This document shows, piece after piece, positions 24,541-36,300 of a DNA stretch of 64,000 nt. This DNA comes from Bimastos eiseni (taxonomy: Eukaryota > Annelida > Clitellata > Crassiclitellata > Lumbricidae): NCBI GenBank assembly GCA_959347315.1, contig OY365806.1, positions 36,078,264 to 36,142,263 of the forward strand, written 5' to 3'. Each line of letters starts with the position of its first letter. Within the stretch, counting starts at the first letter, position 1. The translations under genes and the position numbers were made by a program. Below the pieces are notes generated by a model, which saw only the letters and a program-made list of their open reading frames with translations, had not been told where the DNA came from and ran no database searches.

Positions 24541-24894
24541 AGTGTACAGCCAGATAGATCCAAGTTCCATTGTTACTGCGGTCGTCGTGTTCATCCAGGA
24601 ACAGCACGGAACATTCGTACCATCCTTCGTCGCTGTCCCGGATGTCGGCGATCTCAATGGACGCCTGACCTATGATGCGTATTCGTCCGTGAAACGACGC
24701 GTCCATGCGTGGCGGGTAGTCATCGAAGAGGATGAATATTGGTGCCTCAAGGCCCTGCTTGCGCCAGGTGACGATGTGTTGTATGTAGGTGTCTTCCGGG
24801 TACTTGACCTCGCACTCGAGGACCCGACTCGACCCAACGACCGCCGACTTGTGGACGGAGTGGCCAGACGGACTGAGGTGAAGGTTGAACGGAT
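24541..24894 (-). CDS. tutl: Turtle/IGSF9-like protein, Ig domain 1 exon (partial gene)
   Basis: This 354-bp exon (118 residues, phase 1 at both ends) encodes the N-terminal V-like Ig domain of a Turtle/IGSF9 homolog, the homophilic adhesion end of the protein. Seen: acceptor ...cttttcattgatgcag just above 24894 and a good donor T|GTGAGT at 24540. Core residues are Cys28 (RVLECEV), Trp44 (IVTWRKQG) and Cys95 in DSDEGWYEC. Family signatures are APIFILF at residues 51-57, DYPPR at 59-63, GRI at 70-72 and NGTWIYLAVH at 109-118, where N109 is also an N-glycosylation sequon. The GWYEC...NGTW block is diagnostic of Turtle/IGSF9 from flies to vertebrates. An alternative acceptor 23 bases further upstream (...gatactttcag) cannot be excluded, but it would shift the phase. 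The exon splices in frame to 7838, giving a 16.7-kb intron. Confidence 0.9.
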
Positions 24895-25484
24895 CTGCAT
24901 CAATGAAAAGTGCAGCACTGAAAGTATCATCAGTTCCACTCGTCGAAGAAGTCTTACTCTAACATCCCGTTTTCCACTCTACCGTACCACAGACCTTATC
25001 ATAATGTCTCGTGCCGACTAATCTAACTCACCATCACTACTAATCCAGCTCAATCCCGTCAGATCCAATGATTTATTGGTTGACCAATTCCTTCTTCCGT
25101 TCGTTCCTTAACTCAATCAGTCAATGCATTTGTTTTGTTGGACCAAAATCGAGCGGCTAAGATGAAAGAAAACGACATGATTGAAAGCGAAGAGATAAGA
25201 TTGAATGGCACAATGAATCCGGGAAGGACAAGGAAAAACGAAACTGGAAGAGGAATACAATTAATGTGCGACAGAGAGAGAAAACCTTGGAAAAGAATTC
25301 GTGTACCTGGAATCGTCCGTAAAGCATTTTTTCGTTATCGGACAAATACATATTTTTCAAAATGAATTTTGTCCTATCTATCTAGCAATCATTCAATATG
25401 CAATCAGTCAATTGATCGATTAGTCAATCAGTCTGTCATTAAGTCGGTCTAGCTGTTTAACCATCCCTTTATTCAACCATCCAT

Positions 25485-25502
25485 CCATCCATCCATCCAT
25501 CC
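25485..25502. repeat. (CCAT)n
   Basis: Short CCAT run within a longer CAAT/CCAT-rich stretch (25385-25560). Confidence 0.85.
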
Positions 25503-25639
25503 AGTCATCCATCTATCGGTCAATCTAACTGTTATCTAGCTATCTAGGTATTCATCCGCATGTCTGTCTTTATATACATGTGTGTCCAACTTTTCATCCA
25601 TCCAAATATTCATCTATTCATCTGTCTTTCTATCCACGC

Positions 25640-25735
25640 ATCCATCCATGTATTCATGCATCCATCCATGTATTCATGCATCCATCCATGTATTCATGCA
25701 TCCATCCATGTATTCATGCATCCATCATGCATGCA
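25640..25735. repeat. 20-bp tandem repeat, unit CCATGTATTCATGCATCCAT
   Basis: Four and a half near-perfect copies. Confidence 0.95.
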
Positions 25736-25870
25736 GTGGCGCCGGCTACATTTTGAAAGTGGGGGCACAAAAAGGAAATGGTGACATTTTTAAAAGGCAT
25801 CTCTTCTTCTGAGTTACCCTCCCATTTACAGGGCCCTGTGTCCTTTTGCAGGGGAGCGTGTCCTAGTCAA
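25734..25870. mobile_element. Left end of a CAGTGGCG-type DNA element (partial)
   Basis: CAGTGGCGCCGGCTAC followed by GTGGGGGCAC matches the end type of widespread short DNA transposons. No right end was identified, so the element is partial. Confidence 0.4.
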
Positions 25871-26254
25871 TCATGCAATTCATGTAGCTGGAATTGTTGT
25901 CTGCATCAAATACTTTTATTATTATGTCAGCTTCAAGCATTCAAGGACTGGCCAAAGTCGTAGACTATATGTTGTTGATAATTAGGTACGATAACCTTTT
26001 TGTATACGGTATGACTGAGCCAAAGAATCATCACTTGATAGTATAATTCTGTGGCGCTTTCGCCATCTTCCCGTTTCCTCTGAGTTACCGTCCACCCTTC
26101 GTTCGTCTCGTTTTCCACCTGCTCTTCAGGCACACAGACTAACGGACGGACAAGCAGATGAACACAGAAGGGCAACCAAAGCACAGAGAGACAGACGGAC
26201 ATAAAATGTGATTACAGATCAATAGATATCATTATAACTAAATTGAATTTTGTC

Positions 26255-26345
26255 CTATCTCCTCAATGGCAGTCTGCGTGCTAAACAGTCAATCAAGAGG
26301 TCAGAGGTTCAAATCCACGTCAGGGAAGAAAATTGGTTGAATGTT
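26255..26345 (+). repeat. tRNA-derived SINE head
   Basis: AGGTTCAAATCC at about 26307 is a perfect pol III B box. ATGGCAGTCTGCGTGCTAA, 40 bases upstream, is at A-box distance and partly matches. No cloverleaf with a full acceptor stem was found, so it is a tRNA-derived repeat and not a gene. Confidence 0.5.
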
Positions 26346-27299
26346 TCTGTTGCATCTGCGTTCCTGGCGTACTCTGCGCTAGCCATACTGAGTACATTGA
26401 CTGAATGAACACTGTCGGAGGCAAGATGAAACGGAGAGGGAATGGATTGGCTACTCGCTATCATATTCCGTGGTTAAGAAAATGAGATCACTAACATTGC
26501 ATACCCATGAATACCTTGGAGCAATGGGGACTGGTCTCCTCCTCCTCCTCCTCCTCGTCATTTTTCTTCTATACTATCATGATAAAGCTCAGATTTGAGA
26601 TGATCTTTCACAGATTCCGAACAGCAGTTGAGGCCATTGTAATCACGACATTGGGTTTCAACTTCCTGGAGTTCATTTTTGGACATAAAGTTGTTGCTCT
26701 GTACCAGCAGCGGAATCCAAATAATTGACGCAATCATTTTTCCCTTTTTCTCGTTCAGTGTCCTATCAGCGAACAGATGGCTGCCTCGATGAACTACCAT
26801 TCCGTCTTATTTGAAATATTTCACATTTGCAAACTAATTATTTCATTGATAGGCCCTAGCATATTTACATCAGTGGAAATTCAATTTTTATTTGCAATTA
26901 TCTCATCCTAACGTTAGTCTTCTTGAAAACAAGGACACTTAGCCTACATGAAGAGGACAAAAGGATGGGCAAAAACACACTGGATTAAACATCACAATTG
27001 ATTCTATTGTAAACTTAGTTTATTATTAAATTGTATGGTTGGCCTATTTGGCACCTAGGGGCCTGCCACTTTGAACTTGAACCGTTTGAAATTATATGTA
27101 GCCTACGTGATGCACCCTATCGGTATGTAGGTATATATATACAATACTTATAAATGAATATATATGTATATATATTATATATATGTATGTATAGTGTCGC
27201 TACAGGAAAACTATCCTCATCGTGACGTGCAATCATGGAGCTCCAAGTGCATTTCCGTTATCCGACATCATTTATATTTATATTTATATTTATGCTGCG
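26346..27299. other. No recognisable gene
   Basis: Includes a (CTC)n run at 26537-26556 and TA-rich sequence at 27130-27190. Confidence 0.55.
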
Positions 27300-27505
27300 C
27301 CGTTTTAATACTACGTTACGATACAATACAATACAATTACGTTTTATATCGCCCTTATACCTAAGCTTTCCAAGGGCTCAGAAGTGCACACACGCCTCAA
27401 CGGCGCAATGGCAGTTATATTGCAGAGCAATTGTGCGCAAAGGACTTACTCAAACCCCCAACGCAGTAACTGCCTTGGACGAGGGTCGAGCCCGCACTCT
27501 CCGCC
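27300..27505 (-). repeat. SINE family Y, copy with 3' tail
   Basis: Minus reading: B-box-like GGGCTCGACCCTCGTCC, body shared with 43050-43236 (GCAATATAACTGCCATTGCG; GCACTTCTGAGC), then a tail GGGCGATATAAAACG ending in ATTGT units. The A box end is missing (5' truncated). Confidence 0.75.
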
Positions 27506-27599
27506 AACATTATTTATTACTTCCCTCGCCATTATTTTTAACTACAGGACGCTAGCAGCAACGTTACGTCACTATATTACTATGAGGTTCCGTTAGTAT

Positions 27600-27675
27600 C
27601 GAAACGATACTCGTCTGTATATATATAATATATATATAATATATATATCATATATGTATATATATATATATATTC
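27600..27675. repeat. TATA-rich tract
   Basis: Interrupted TA repeats, partly palindromic. Confidence 0.85.
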
Positions 27676-28113
27676 CGAGGCGATGATTTCTTATGGTTAT
27701 TACCAATCGTCGGATTATACTTAGACAGCGCAACCGACCAAGTGAAGTTGGCGACAAATATAGAATTCCGGTCCAAAGAGTTATCGGATTGCCCCAGTCC
27801 CAATTGGCGCTACATAAATACAATCTCGACCGCAGCTGATAATACTATTTGCGTGAGTGTGGAGAGTAATGCGTACAGAGAGAACCTTCGCTAAATACAG
27901 TTCAACGCAGTCAATAACTGAACCTGGATATGGATGGAATTCCATCTGGTTGTCAGCTGCTCAGATTTCCGATACGTTCCTCTTTAAATGGTGTCCTATA
28001 GCATATCCCTTCTGTATACGATCACCCATTTCACCCCCATCCCATTTCTCTATTATCTCTCCATATGACTCTCTATTATATCGCGCTGCCTATTCTTTCT
28101 GCCTGCATGTCCC

Positions 28114-28148
<35 letters not shown>

Positions 28149-30115
28149 CTTTGTGTGTCACTCCACTTTCTTCATTTCCTCTCATCGCTTCTCCTCCTTT
28201 TCTCTTTATATTTCTCTAATCTCTGCCTCACTCTGCATGTCTCTGTCTCTCTGCATATCTCTGCATCTCTATATTACGTTATATCTCTCCCCTCTTCGTT
28301 CCTCCCTCGTTGTATCCCTTACCCTCTCCATCTCCAGCTCTTCTTTCGCTGCATTTTTCTCTCGCTATTTCGTTTCCCCAGTTCCTACTTTATTTCCCTT
28401 CTTTTTACATTTCTCTGTCGCGCTGCAAACAACCCTGGTTCTCTCGTTCTCTTTGTATCCAGCACGGCTTCGCTTCCATTCTCCTTCCCTCTCCATATTC
28501 TTCATCCTTCTTCCATTTTCCGGTTTCGCCCATCAAACGAGAAGGAGATCGTCGAATTACGTCGACGACAATGGCCGTCTGATTGATTCCAGGTCTCGAC
28601 GCGAGAGGCCGCGACCCGGATTCGACACAGTCCCTGTGCGAGAAGCCACCACTGTGTATGGCTAGATTTCGCCGCAAGGAAAAGTCTTGTAATTGTCCCA
28701 CTAGCACAAAGAACAGACCAGTCGAACCTGTTTCGCAGTTTATCCATCTTTCACGGTGCTTTATTCTATCGATAGGTCTTGGAATTGGACAACGCCTTTC
28801 CATGTTCTTCTGTGCCTTGTCCGTTGCTGCGCTGTAGCCTAGTTCTCTGTCTGACATTAAGTCCAGCATCAAAATTGTAAATCTAAATCCTTCACTCTAA
28901 CGAATTAGCCCTGTGTGGCGACTACCCTGCTAATTTTCCAATTGATTTTTCAGATGAGACCCTGCACCTCAGATGCCAGTTGGGAATGGGTGCCAAAACA
29001 TTTGACGTTCGTTGTCGTCTAAGCGATGTTTGTTCGCGATTCAAGAACCTAAGATATAGCTACGATTTTCATACAACGAAGTTCTTGATCTTCCTGTAAT
29101 CGTACGTAGCCATTATATCTCTAAGAACCTAACAACGATTTTCTTATCGGTGCTGCGCCTCTGGACTACAGCTCAGTCCCGATTCAGTGCCCGTCATCAT
29201 TGAGTCCAGCCTTTCTTAGTCTCTGTCTGTCGGCCTCTCTGTCTATCTCTCTCTCTCCCCTTCTCTTGCGTTCAACCGAAACGTGATCCTAAGTCGATAT
29301 CTCTGGACATCCACACTGGCTTTGAGCAGTGCTCATGACTAAGCCCGTTGCACTGCGCTTATCTTTGTTGACGTTCTAGAAAGCTGTACATACAGTTACG
29401 TCACGATCTCCGTGTGTAGCATTCTTCTGTCAATTCTTCCTTCTCTGAGTGACTTGCCACGAAGTATGTCCAAAAGAGTAAGCTGTTATTTCGGTTAGAG
29501 AACCTACAATCAGAGTAAATTCAATCTAAACGTACTGTTACGTGCATGATTGGAATGGGAGACATTGATCGCCTAACTTTGTCTTCCCAGGGCGTCTACG
29601 GTCACGTGCCTTTGGTCACCACGTGACTGCATGGCGTAGTAACGTTCGAGGTCTTCACGGCGTCCAGTTGACCGTACCTTGCTTATGATGGTAAAAATAT
29701 TGATAAATTGTTGAAAACCATTGTTAACTATAATCCCGAGTAAAGGGTCTCTGTAAATTTCAAGCTGTAAGTAAGCATTGTAACTAACACCAATGAAAAT
29801 ATAGCTCTGGTTTTGTCGATAGCAATTTATACTCGAATTGAACTTATTTTAGCAGCGAATATCGACTGCTGCCTAAGACATAATTAAAATGGAGTACATA
29901 ATTTATTATCGGCGAACTATTATGTAAATTATGTTTCTTACTCAGCAATTATAATTATTTATGATTCATTATTGGTTATTATTTATAATAAGTTTATCCA
30001 TTTCAAACCAAATTTAATTTATTTTATTCTATTGCAGATAATCCTGGATAATTCGCAGTCATCACGGTCAATTACCTCTTTTATCAACTAACACTATTCA
30101 ATCAATTAGTATTCA
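27676..30115. other. No recognisable gene; pyrimidine-rich stretch
   Basis: A (CTGT)n run at 28114-28145 begins a strongly pyrimidine-rich stretch to about 28510 that opens three Ser/Leu/Phe frames. Minus frame 28405-28872 (155 codons) has no recognisable domain. Confidence 0.5.
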
Positions 30116-30174
30116 CAGAGGTGTAGCAAGGGTATTTTGCGCCCGGGGACGAACTCCTGAATAAGCGCCCCTCT
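30116..30174 (+). mobile_element. Partial hAT-type MITE end
   Basis: CAGAGGTGTAGCA (30116-30128) matches 12 of 13 bases of the TIR of the element at 21506. Followed by GCGCCCGGGG. No matching right end was found. Confidence 0.5.
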
Positions 30175-31039
30175 GGGGTCGTCCATAAATGACGTCACGC
30201 GCCAATTGAGAAGGTTCAAACATTTGTGATGAGGGGAGGCGGTCTAAGAAATGGGACATCACATCATCACATCACACATTAAAATACGTAATTTTATTTT
30301 AAAGAATTTACTCAATTAAACACTTAATTAACAGCAATTGTTTACCACAATTTAACGACAACAGGCTAATTATGAGTTATGAGTTACTAATTATAATTAT
30401 GAATTATTTTTGAATTGTTTAATTTTACGCTCAGTGTCAATTTTGGGGTTTTGGAAGTGAGACAGCCATTCTGTAACTCACAAGCAGGAGTAAATTATTC
30501 GCCTAAAACGCACCAGGTCACAGAGAGTCAACGGACGTCGGCAACGTCAGCTAATGGCAGTAATCGCAAAGAAGCAATTGGAGAGAGTAGGTTGGATAGA
30601 CGAGGAAGAGCTGGATCTGAATGGAATATCCATTGAAGAGGATGATGAGGTCCAGGCTCTCTCTGATTATTCCGTGTAGGAGCATTTTGCTTCGCCGTAG
30701 GAGAATGGAGAAGCATAAAGTTTGGATTGTTTCAAGCAATCATTATCACCAATTTTTTTAAATGTAGTGACTTTATCAGAGTTTTTCGTCTTTCGTGGAG
30801 GCATAATGAGTGCAATAATTGTACGTTCTCCATTTTTCATTGTTCTACTATATAGTTGCAAGTATTTTAATAGTTATAATTACTTTTTTGATAATTATAA
30901 GAAAATTTGCACTACATTCTGGACATCTGCTTTTATCGGGGAGGGGTCAGGGCTTTGTGACGTCATATTTGAGGGGGTCAGGACATTTGTGACGACGTGT
31001 GACGAAGGGTGAGAGGGGTCAAAATTTATGGACGGCCCC
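30175..31039. mobile_element. DNA element with GGGGYCGTCCATAAAT inverted ends
   Basis: Left end GGGGTCGTCCATAAAT (30175-30190) and the complement of the right end (31024-31039) differ at one of 16 bases. The subterminal regions are rich in TGACGTCA and GACATTTGTGA-like sequence on both sides. At 865 bp with only short frames (plus 30415-30636; minus 30667-30861) it is a non-autonomous element. Elements with GGGCCGTCCATAAA ends are common in aquatic animals; the superfamily was not determined here. Confidence 0.75.
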
Positions 31040-31099
31040 TAATTGCATATAGAATGAACAATGAGCAGCAATAAATATTATTCGGATGAAAATCGATTG

Positions 31100-31345
31100 G
31101 GTTAAATCTTTCCATTCATCTAATCATTAATCCATCTAATCATCCATCCATTCATCATCATATAATTAATCCATGTAGCCATCCATCCATCCATTCGTCG
31201 AATCATAATCCATCTAACCATCCATCCATTTATCTAATCATTAATACATCTAATCATCCATCCATTCATCTAATAATCAATCCATTTTACCATCCATGCA
31301 TTCATCAATCCATCCATCCTTGCGTCCATCCATCCATCAATCTAA
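31100..31345. repeat. Degenerate CCATCCATTCATCTAATCAT repeats
   Basis: About ten imperfect units of roughly 20-30 bases. Confidence 0.85.
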
Positions 31346-31845
31346 TAATAAATTCCTCCTTTTTTATCCAAGTCTGCGTTCATTGATCTCTTTTCCATTC
31401 CCTTCCCTATTCTCATCGTCCCTCCGATTTAAATATCTCTGCCTCAATTCCTTTCTCCCATTGGGATGTTCTTCCATCTCCACTCCGCCGTGCCTCATCT
31501 ACTCCTTCCCTATCCGTTCCGGCTCAGTCGCATCATCCACCTCGACACACACACTCACGCACACACACGCACGCACACAAAAGCACGCACGCATTTACAC
31601 ACACGCACGCACGCAGACACGAACCGTGACATAACCCTGTATATACAGGCACATGCAATGATTTATTTCACATTCTACACGAATGTATCACCTGATGTAT
31701 ATATCTGCTATAATGAAATTATTGCCTCTGTGCCTCAGTGGAAGGCGACGCATTCATCTCGGGTATTCCAATTCATCTCCAATGTTAATAGTTGGTAGAG
31801 CAGCTGAGGTCTAGAAAAGTTAGACGTGAATAAACGGGGATTCGA
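31346..31845. other. No gene; (CA)n-rich tract
   Basis: CACACGCACG-rich tract at 31545-31622 in otherwise unremarkable sequence. Confidence 0.6.
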
Positions 31846-32147
31846 CATTTTCTTCGTAAACAGTTATTCGTACAACAATTATTTTTAAAAAGTTGTTCGT
31901 AAAACAATTCTTCGCAAACCACAATTCTTCATAAAACAGTTCTTTGTGCGGATCTAGGACAATTACTCCTGGACAATTACCCCTCGGACAATTACCCCCA
32001 GACAATTACCCCCAGACAGTCACCCCCGATGCAAATAACCCCCCGGACAATGTATGCATATATGCAAGTATGCATTCATGTAAGTATGCATGCATGCATT
32101 TATGTATGTATGTATGTATGTACGTCGGGCCTTATCATTATACTATT

Positions 32148-32455
32148 CGGGGTAATTGTCCGGGGGGTAATTTGTACGGGAGTAATTGTCCGGGGGGTAA
32201 TTGTCCGGGGGGCGGTAATTTTCCCGGGGCAATTGTCCGGGGGTAATTGTCCGGGGGTAATTTTCCCGGGGCAATTGTCCGGGGGTAATTGTCCGGGGGT
32301 AATTGTCCGGGGGGTAATTTGTACGGGAGTAATTGTCCGGGGGGTAATTGTCCGGGGGGCGGTAATTTTCCCGGGGCAATTGTCCGGGGGTAATTGTCCG
32401 GGGGTAATTTTCCGGGGGTAATTTTCCGGGGGTAATTGTCCGGGGGGGGGTAATT
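32148..32455. repeat. G-rich minisatellite GGGGTAATTGTCC with 147-bp higher-order repeat
   Basis: About 20 units of 13-16 bp. The marker GTAATTTGTACGGGAG occurs at 32167 and again at 32314, showing a duplicated block of 147 bases. Regular G-runs of 4 to 9 suggest G-quadruplex potential on the plus strand. Confidence 0.93.
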
Positions 32456-33213
32456 ATCCTGTTACCCTTTGCGCATGTAATTGACCGTAACACAATTCTT
32501 TGTCAGCGTATATAGTGGATGTCAGCCTAGTGTATAAACTATGTCCAGCATCGAGCTCGAATTACAAATTCCAGATTGGCCTATTTGGGTAAATATTCCG
32601 AGTGTGCATTAAAAGTAAAAATATGCTCATCATATTTTAAAATGCGACTCAGTTAAAAATAAATATTAACCGTTAAGTTCATTTCTATAATATGTACATC
32701 TTGAAAAATGTAAATATTATTTTGATTTAACAAAACAAATAATTTCAAATGTCAGGACCGCAACCTGCATCCAATGCGGATATTGAAGTTGATACTACTG
32801 CACTCCTGGTTTCAGATATTGCTAACTATTGCTACTGGGTGTAACATGAAACTTGCAGTCTTATGAACTTCGTGCCTAACCTGTGGCATCATACAGATCA
32901 CGAAGATTAATGCGGAAGGCCGACAAGTCTCAGTTAGCTAAATGCAATACGGAAACATACGGACGCTTTGCGAACTGAGGAAGCTGAATAAATTCAATGC
33001 ACGGACCCGTGATCCGACAAAATAGTCTAAGACAAAATCGAACAATATTGCATTGGCAATTTTAACATAACAGAAAATACTCTCCTAATACCAAGATTCA
33101 ACACTGTGGCGTATTTCATACCAACCTTTAAGCAAAGTTCCACAATAAATTTATTTAAAATCCTTTGATTCCTTCGCTACAACATGCTGCCGAAAGAATT
33201 GTTGTAGGGCCTA
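32456..33213. other. No recognisable gene
   Basis: AT-rich sequence between the inner G-rich arm and the right outer arm of the foldback-like element. Confidence 0.5.
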
Positions 33214-33313
33214 TACGAGGAAATGCTTTACGAAGAATTACGTTAAGAAGCATTCATCTGACGAATAAATGCTTACGAATAAGTGTTTTACGAAGAAGTG
33301 TTTACGAAGAATC

Positions 33314-36300
33314 TACCTATGACCGCATAAGCGCATGGATAGATGCATCCTCCTCCGCGCGTTAAACCGTGGAAGCAGTTGTCGTAAAACATAAAATGGC
33401 TCAAGAATTGGAAGGTGCATTGTTACTTAGGTTTTGTGGATATTATTCCACGGCGAAGAAGATGCTGTTCAGAGTAATAAAGACGGTTGGAGAGGAATCT
33501 GAAATCGATAACGATTCTGCGGAAGTGATAACTTTGAGCCAACTGGAATAGAGGGGAAGAGCAACTGATAGCATAGCACATGGACTTAGTGGCAGCGTGT
33601 TTCAAAGCTGACATATCCGGCTGCGCATTTAGCCTTGGTCCACGATATTGTATCCGTCATCCTCCACGAATTACAAAAGATGGGAAGAAAGATAACATCA
33701 CAGCTGGACGCACTTCACTTGATTGTTATTCTGTTCTGATCTATAGAATGGCCAACGAGACAAATCGAGATTGCACAGCGTTTTCTCCCTGTATGGAATG
33801 CTGGTTCATCCAGAGAATATCAAGAAGTGGAATTCGATTATGACAGCCGAGATGAATGCGTTCCTACGTCTCCTTCCACAGACTGGAACATACATGTACA
33901 ACGGAAAACTGGAGCATTTGCAGTGCATTATTTTGCTGAAGCGAACGAACATCAGACATGGACAGCCAATGTGTTTTTGCAACAACGTCTGTCCATTTGA
34001 GGATGTATTACATTTCCTTCCTTCGGGTAACTAGGCAACTTGTCAGCTGTTTGTCATTGGAAACATAATGTAGCTGCGTGTAGTGCAACATCCGAGGTTT
34101 TTATTCTAGATACAGAAATAAACGAGGATGAGAATATTGTTGACAGCCAGTGGTTAATGCATCATTTTTGGAAAAATAATAAATAGCAATCCATCCTAAT
34201 AGGCTCCTGGATTAAAGTTTAAGGAGCTTTAGATTCAATGAATCCAGGCTATACAGTTCAGTGAAATAAGAGGTAGACTGTAAATGTTCACCTGGTGAGG
34301 CTGCCGACTCAATACAGACGTCGAACAGGTGGTCTTACATTTGACAAAAGCCAGGGACGAGCGTATCCCAACTTTCCCTACGGGACACTGGAAACCGTGC
34401 TCTGTACATCATTTGAGGTGGGTGTTGTAAAGGCAGCTAGTCTTGACATAGCGTGGGATTATATAATCTGGGCATCTAGGCTACAAGTATATTGCGATGT
34501 TTAACCCTTTATCTATAAATAATGTGCAATTGTGCATGCGTCCATCTAAAGCGCTTAGGCCTATACAGTATATCCAAATACAAATGCATCGTTTTCGAAG
34601 GCTAAAGTATTTAAATGCATAGAAATGCTTTTGTTTGGGTAAAGGGCATTGCATCCTGCATAGATACTGACGACTCGAATGATGGTCGTCCAGCAGATTA
34701 GGCCCAATAAAGAAGATGAGATCTCTTCTTATGATGCTTTATGGTCGCATACGTCATATCGCTAACATTGGATACGCTCCTTTGTCACGTACTGACATGA
34801 CCTGTGGGCCAAAGACAATAATACACAAACTCATTCCAATGATGCATATACATATGCCTACATACTTAGCAAAAATAAACGAACATTCTAATTCTACGGC
34901 CGAACCCACACAAAATTTAGAGCGTCGTGAGGGTCGTTTAGGGTCAGGGCTATGGTTAGTGTCGCTTTTAGACATAATTATGCGAAGAACTTCCGGTGTT
35001 TTTTATGCCGAACTCTCGGCCGCTGAAGCTCCACACAATTTTTCCACTCTCAAATAAGTGCACGTTGCAATAGGAAAGTTATACGACTTCATATCACTGG
35101 TTCGTCTGGTTGTTTACTTATTTCCAATTGGATGGTAGCTGTTCCGCGCATGTGGCGTAATATTATGATTTAACGATACAGCGTCGCTAAATTATCTATT
35201 GACAGATTTGTCGTTCATCTGTCGGCATTCGCACGTATTGTAAATAAAATTATACGCTCCTTTGATGAGTATTCCTATGCTAGTTATGCACACGTCTATG
35301 ATTGATAAGCGTTGACGACGCGCAAATTAATTTTAAATGTGTTTTTCTTTATTTGGCGTTCACGTTCAAGGTTATGACGTCAGAAGTGACCGTTGATTTG
35401 GAGGGAAAGCCCTTGTAAGGCGGAAGCAAATGCATTATGCAGACGGCGACTGACGGTTGGAAGGTCTATCAGTTGTCGGTCGTGTTGTGATTAAGCTTCT
35501 CGTTTTAGTTGTAGCTTATACAAGCGAAAATTCAAGGCTGTGTAAAAGTGTGTATATATTTAGTTATTTTCTCTAAGCAATTATGTAACCTTTATCTGGC
35601 GAATCAACGGTTCTAAACCCGATTGATCGACAACTTCGTCAATCACAGGCAACAGGCTTCATATATATTATGCATCAGATTTCTTTAACCAACGTACGCT
35701 TAAAAGAAGACAAATTTGGCTTGGTAAACAAAAAGCACTGGGAATCTGGCAATGAAATAATTGACGGTCCTTTCACGTAGTTGGCTTTCATAAAATATCG
35801 TTTAATATGCTTTTTAGGTCCGTCATTTGGTTGGATTCACTCTTGCAATAAAATCCTAATCTCGCCTCTGCTCAGATTATGAGATGCATAGGACCACTGC
35901 AGTGTCTGCATATCTCTTCGACTTCTTGTACCAGTATATTTTCAAACAAAAGCTACGGTAAATCTGAAACAAAACAATAGTTTTCTTGACAGAGAACCAG
36001 TCTGTCTGGCAGCTCACTGAGCTCAGTCGACGCCAAATGGTGGCCTAAAATTATGATGCATGCGACCGGGATTTTTAGCCGCAAAGAATCGACTGCGGCT
36101 CGCTCGGCCTGATACCGTCGTATCGCTGGCAATTTGCTTTATCGCAAAACGGCGGAGCATCGATGTACCATCAGATCTGTCGAGGAAGTTGCCATAACGA
36201 ACCCACGAACGGAATAAATCGACTGGGATACGCAGCCGCAATTGACTCAACGACGCCATCGAAGGAAACACCGTCCGATCGACTGTAAAGCAGAGAACCA

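Larger units (their letters stand above)
31846..33313. mobile_element. Foldback-like composite with two nested inverted minisatellite families
   Basis: The outer arms are tandem copies of a roughly 14-16-bp unit, TTCTTCGTAAACA-like, at 31849-31948. The same unit occurs reverse-complemented (TTTACGAAGAA) at 33214-33312. Inside lie the arms of a second unit: GGACAATTACCCC tandemly at 31966-32050 and its complement GGGGTAATTGTCC at 32148-32450. There is no convincing coding sequence between. The layout matches foldback transposons such as Drosophila FB and sea urchin TU, whose long inverted repeats consist of short tandem units. Whether this is one element or two nested ones is not resolved. Confidence 0.55.

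Noticed and set aside
28065..28665. Overlapping long Ser/Leu/Phe plus frames
   Set aside because: Pyrimidine-rich low-complexity sequence open in all plus frames.
33558..34034. Overlapping plus frames, considered as a transposase relic
   Set aside because: No DDE, zinc-finger or other transposase motif could be identified.
36023..36271. 82-codon minus frame in a CpG-richer patch
   Set aside because: No recognisable motif or splice context; kept only as a note.
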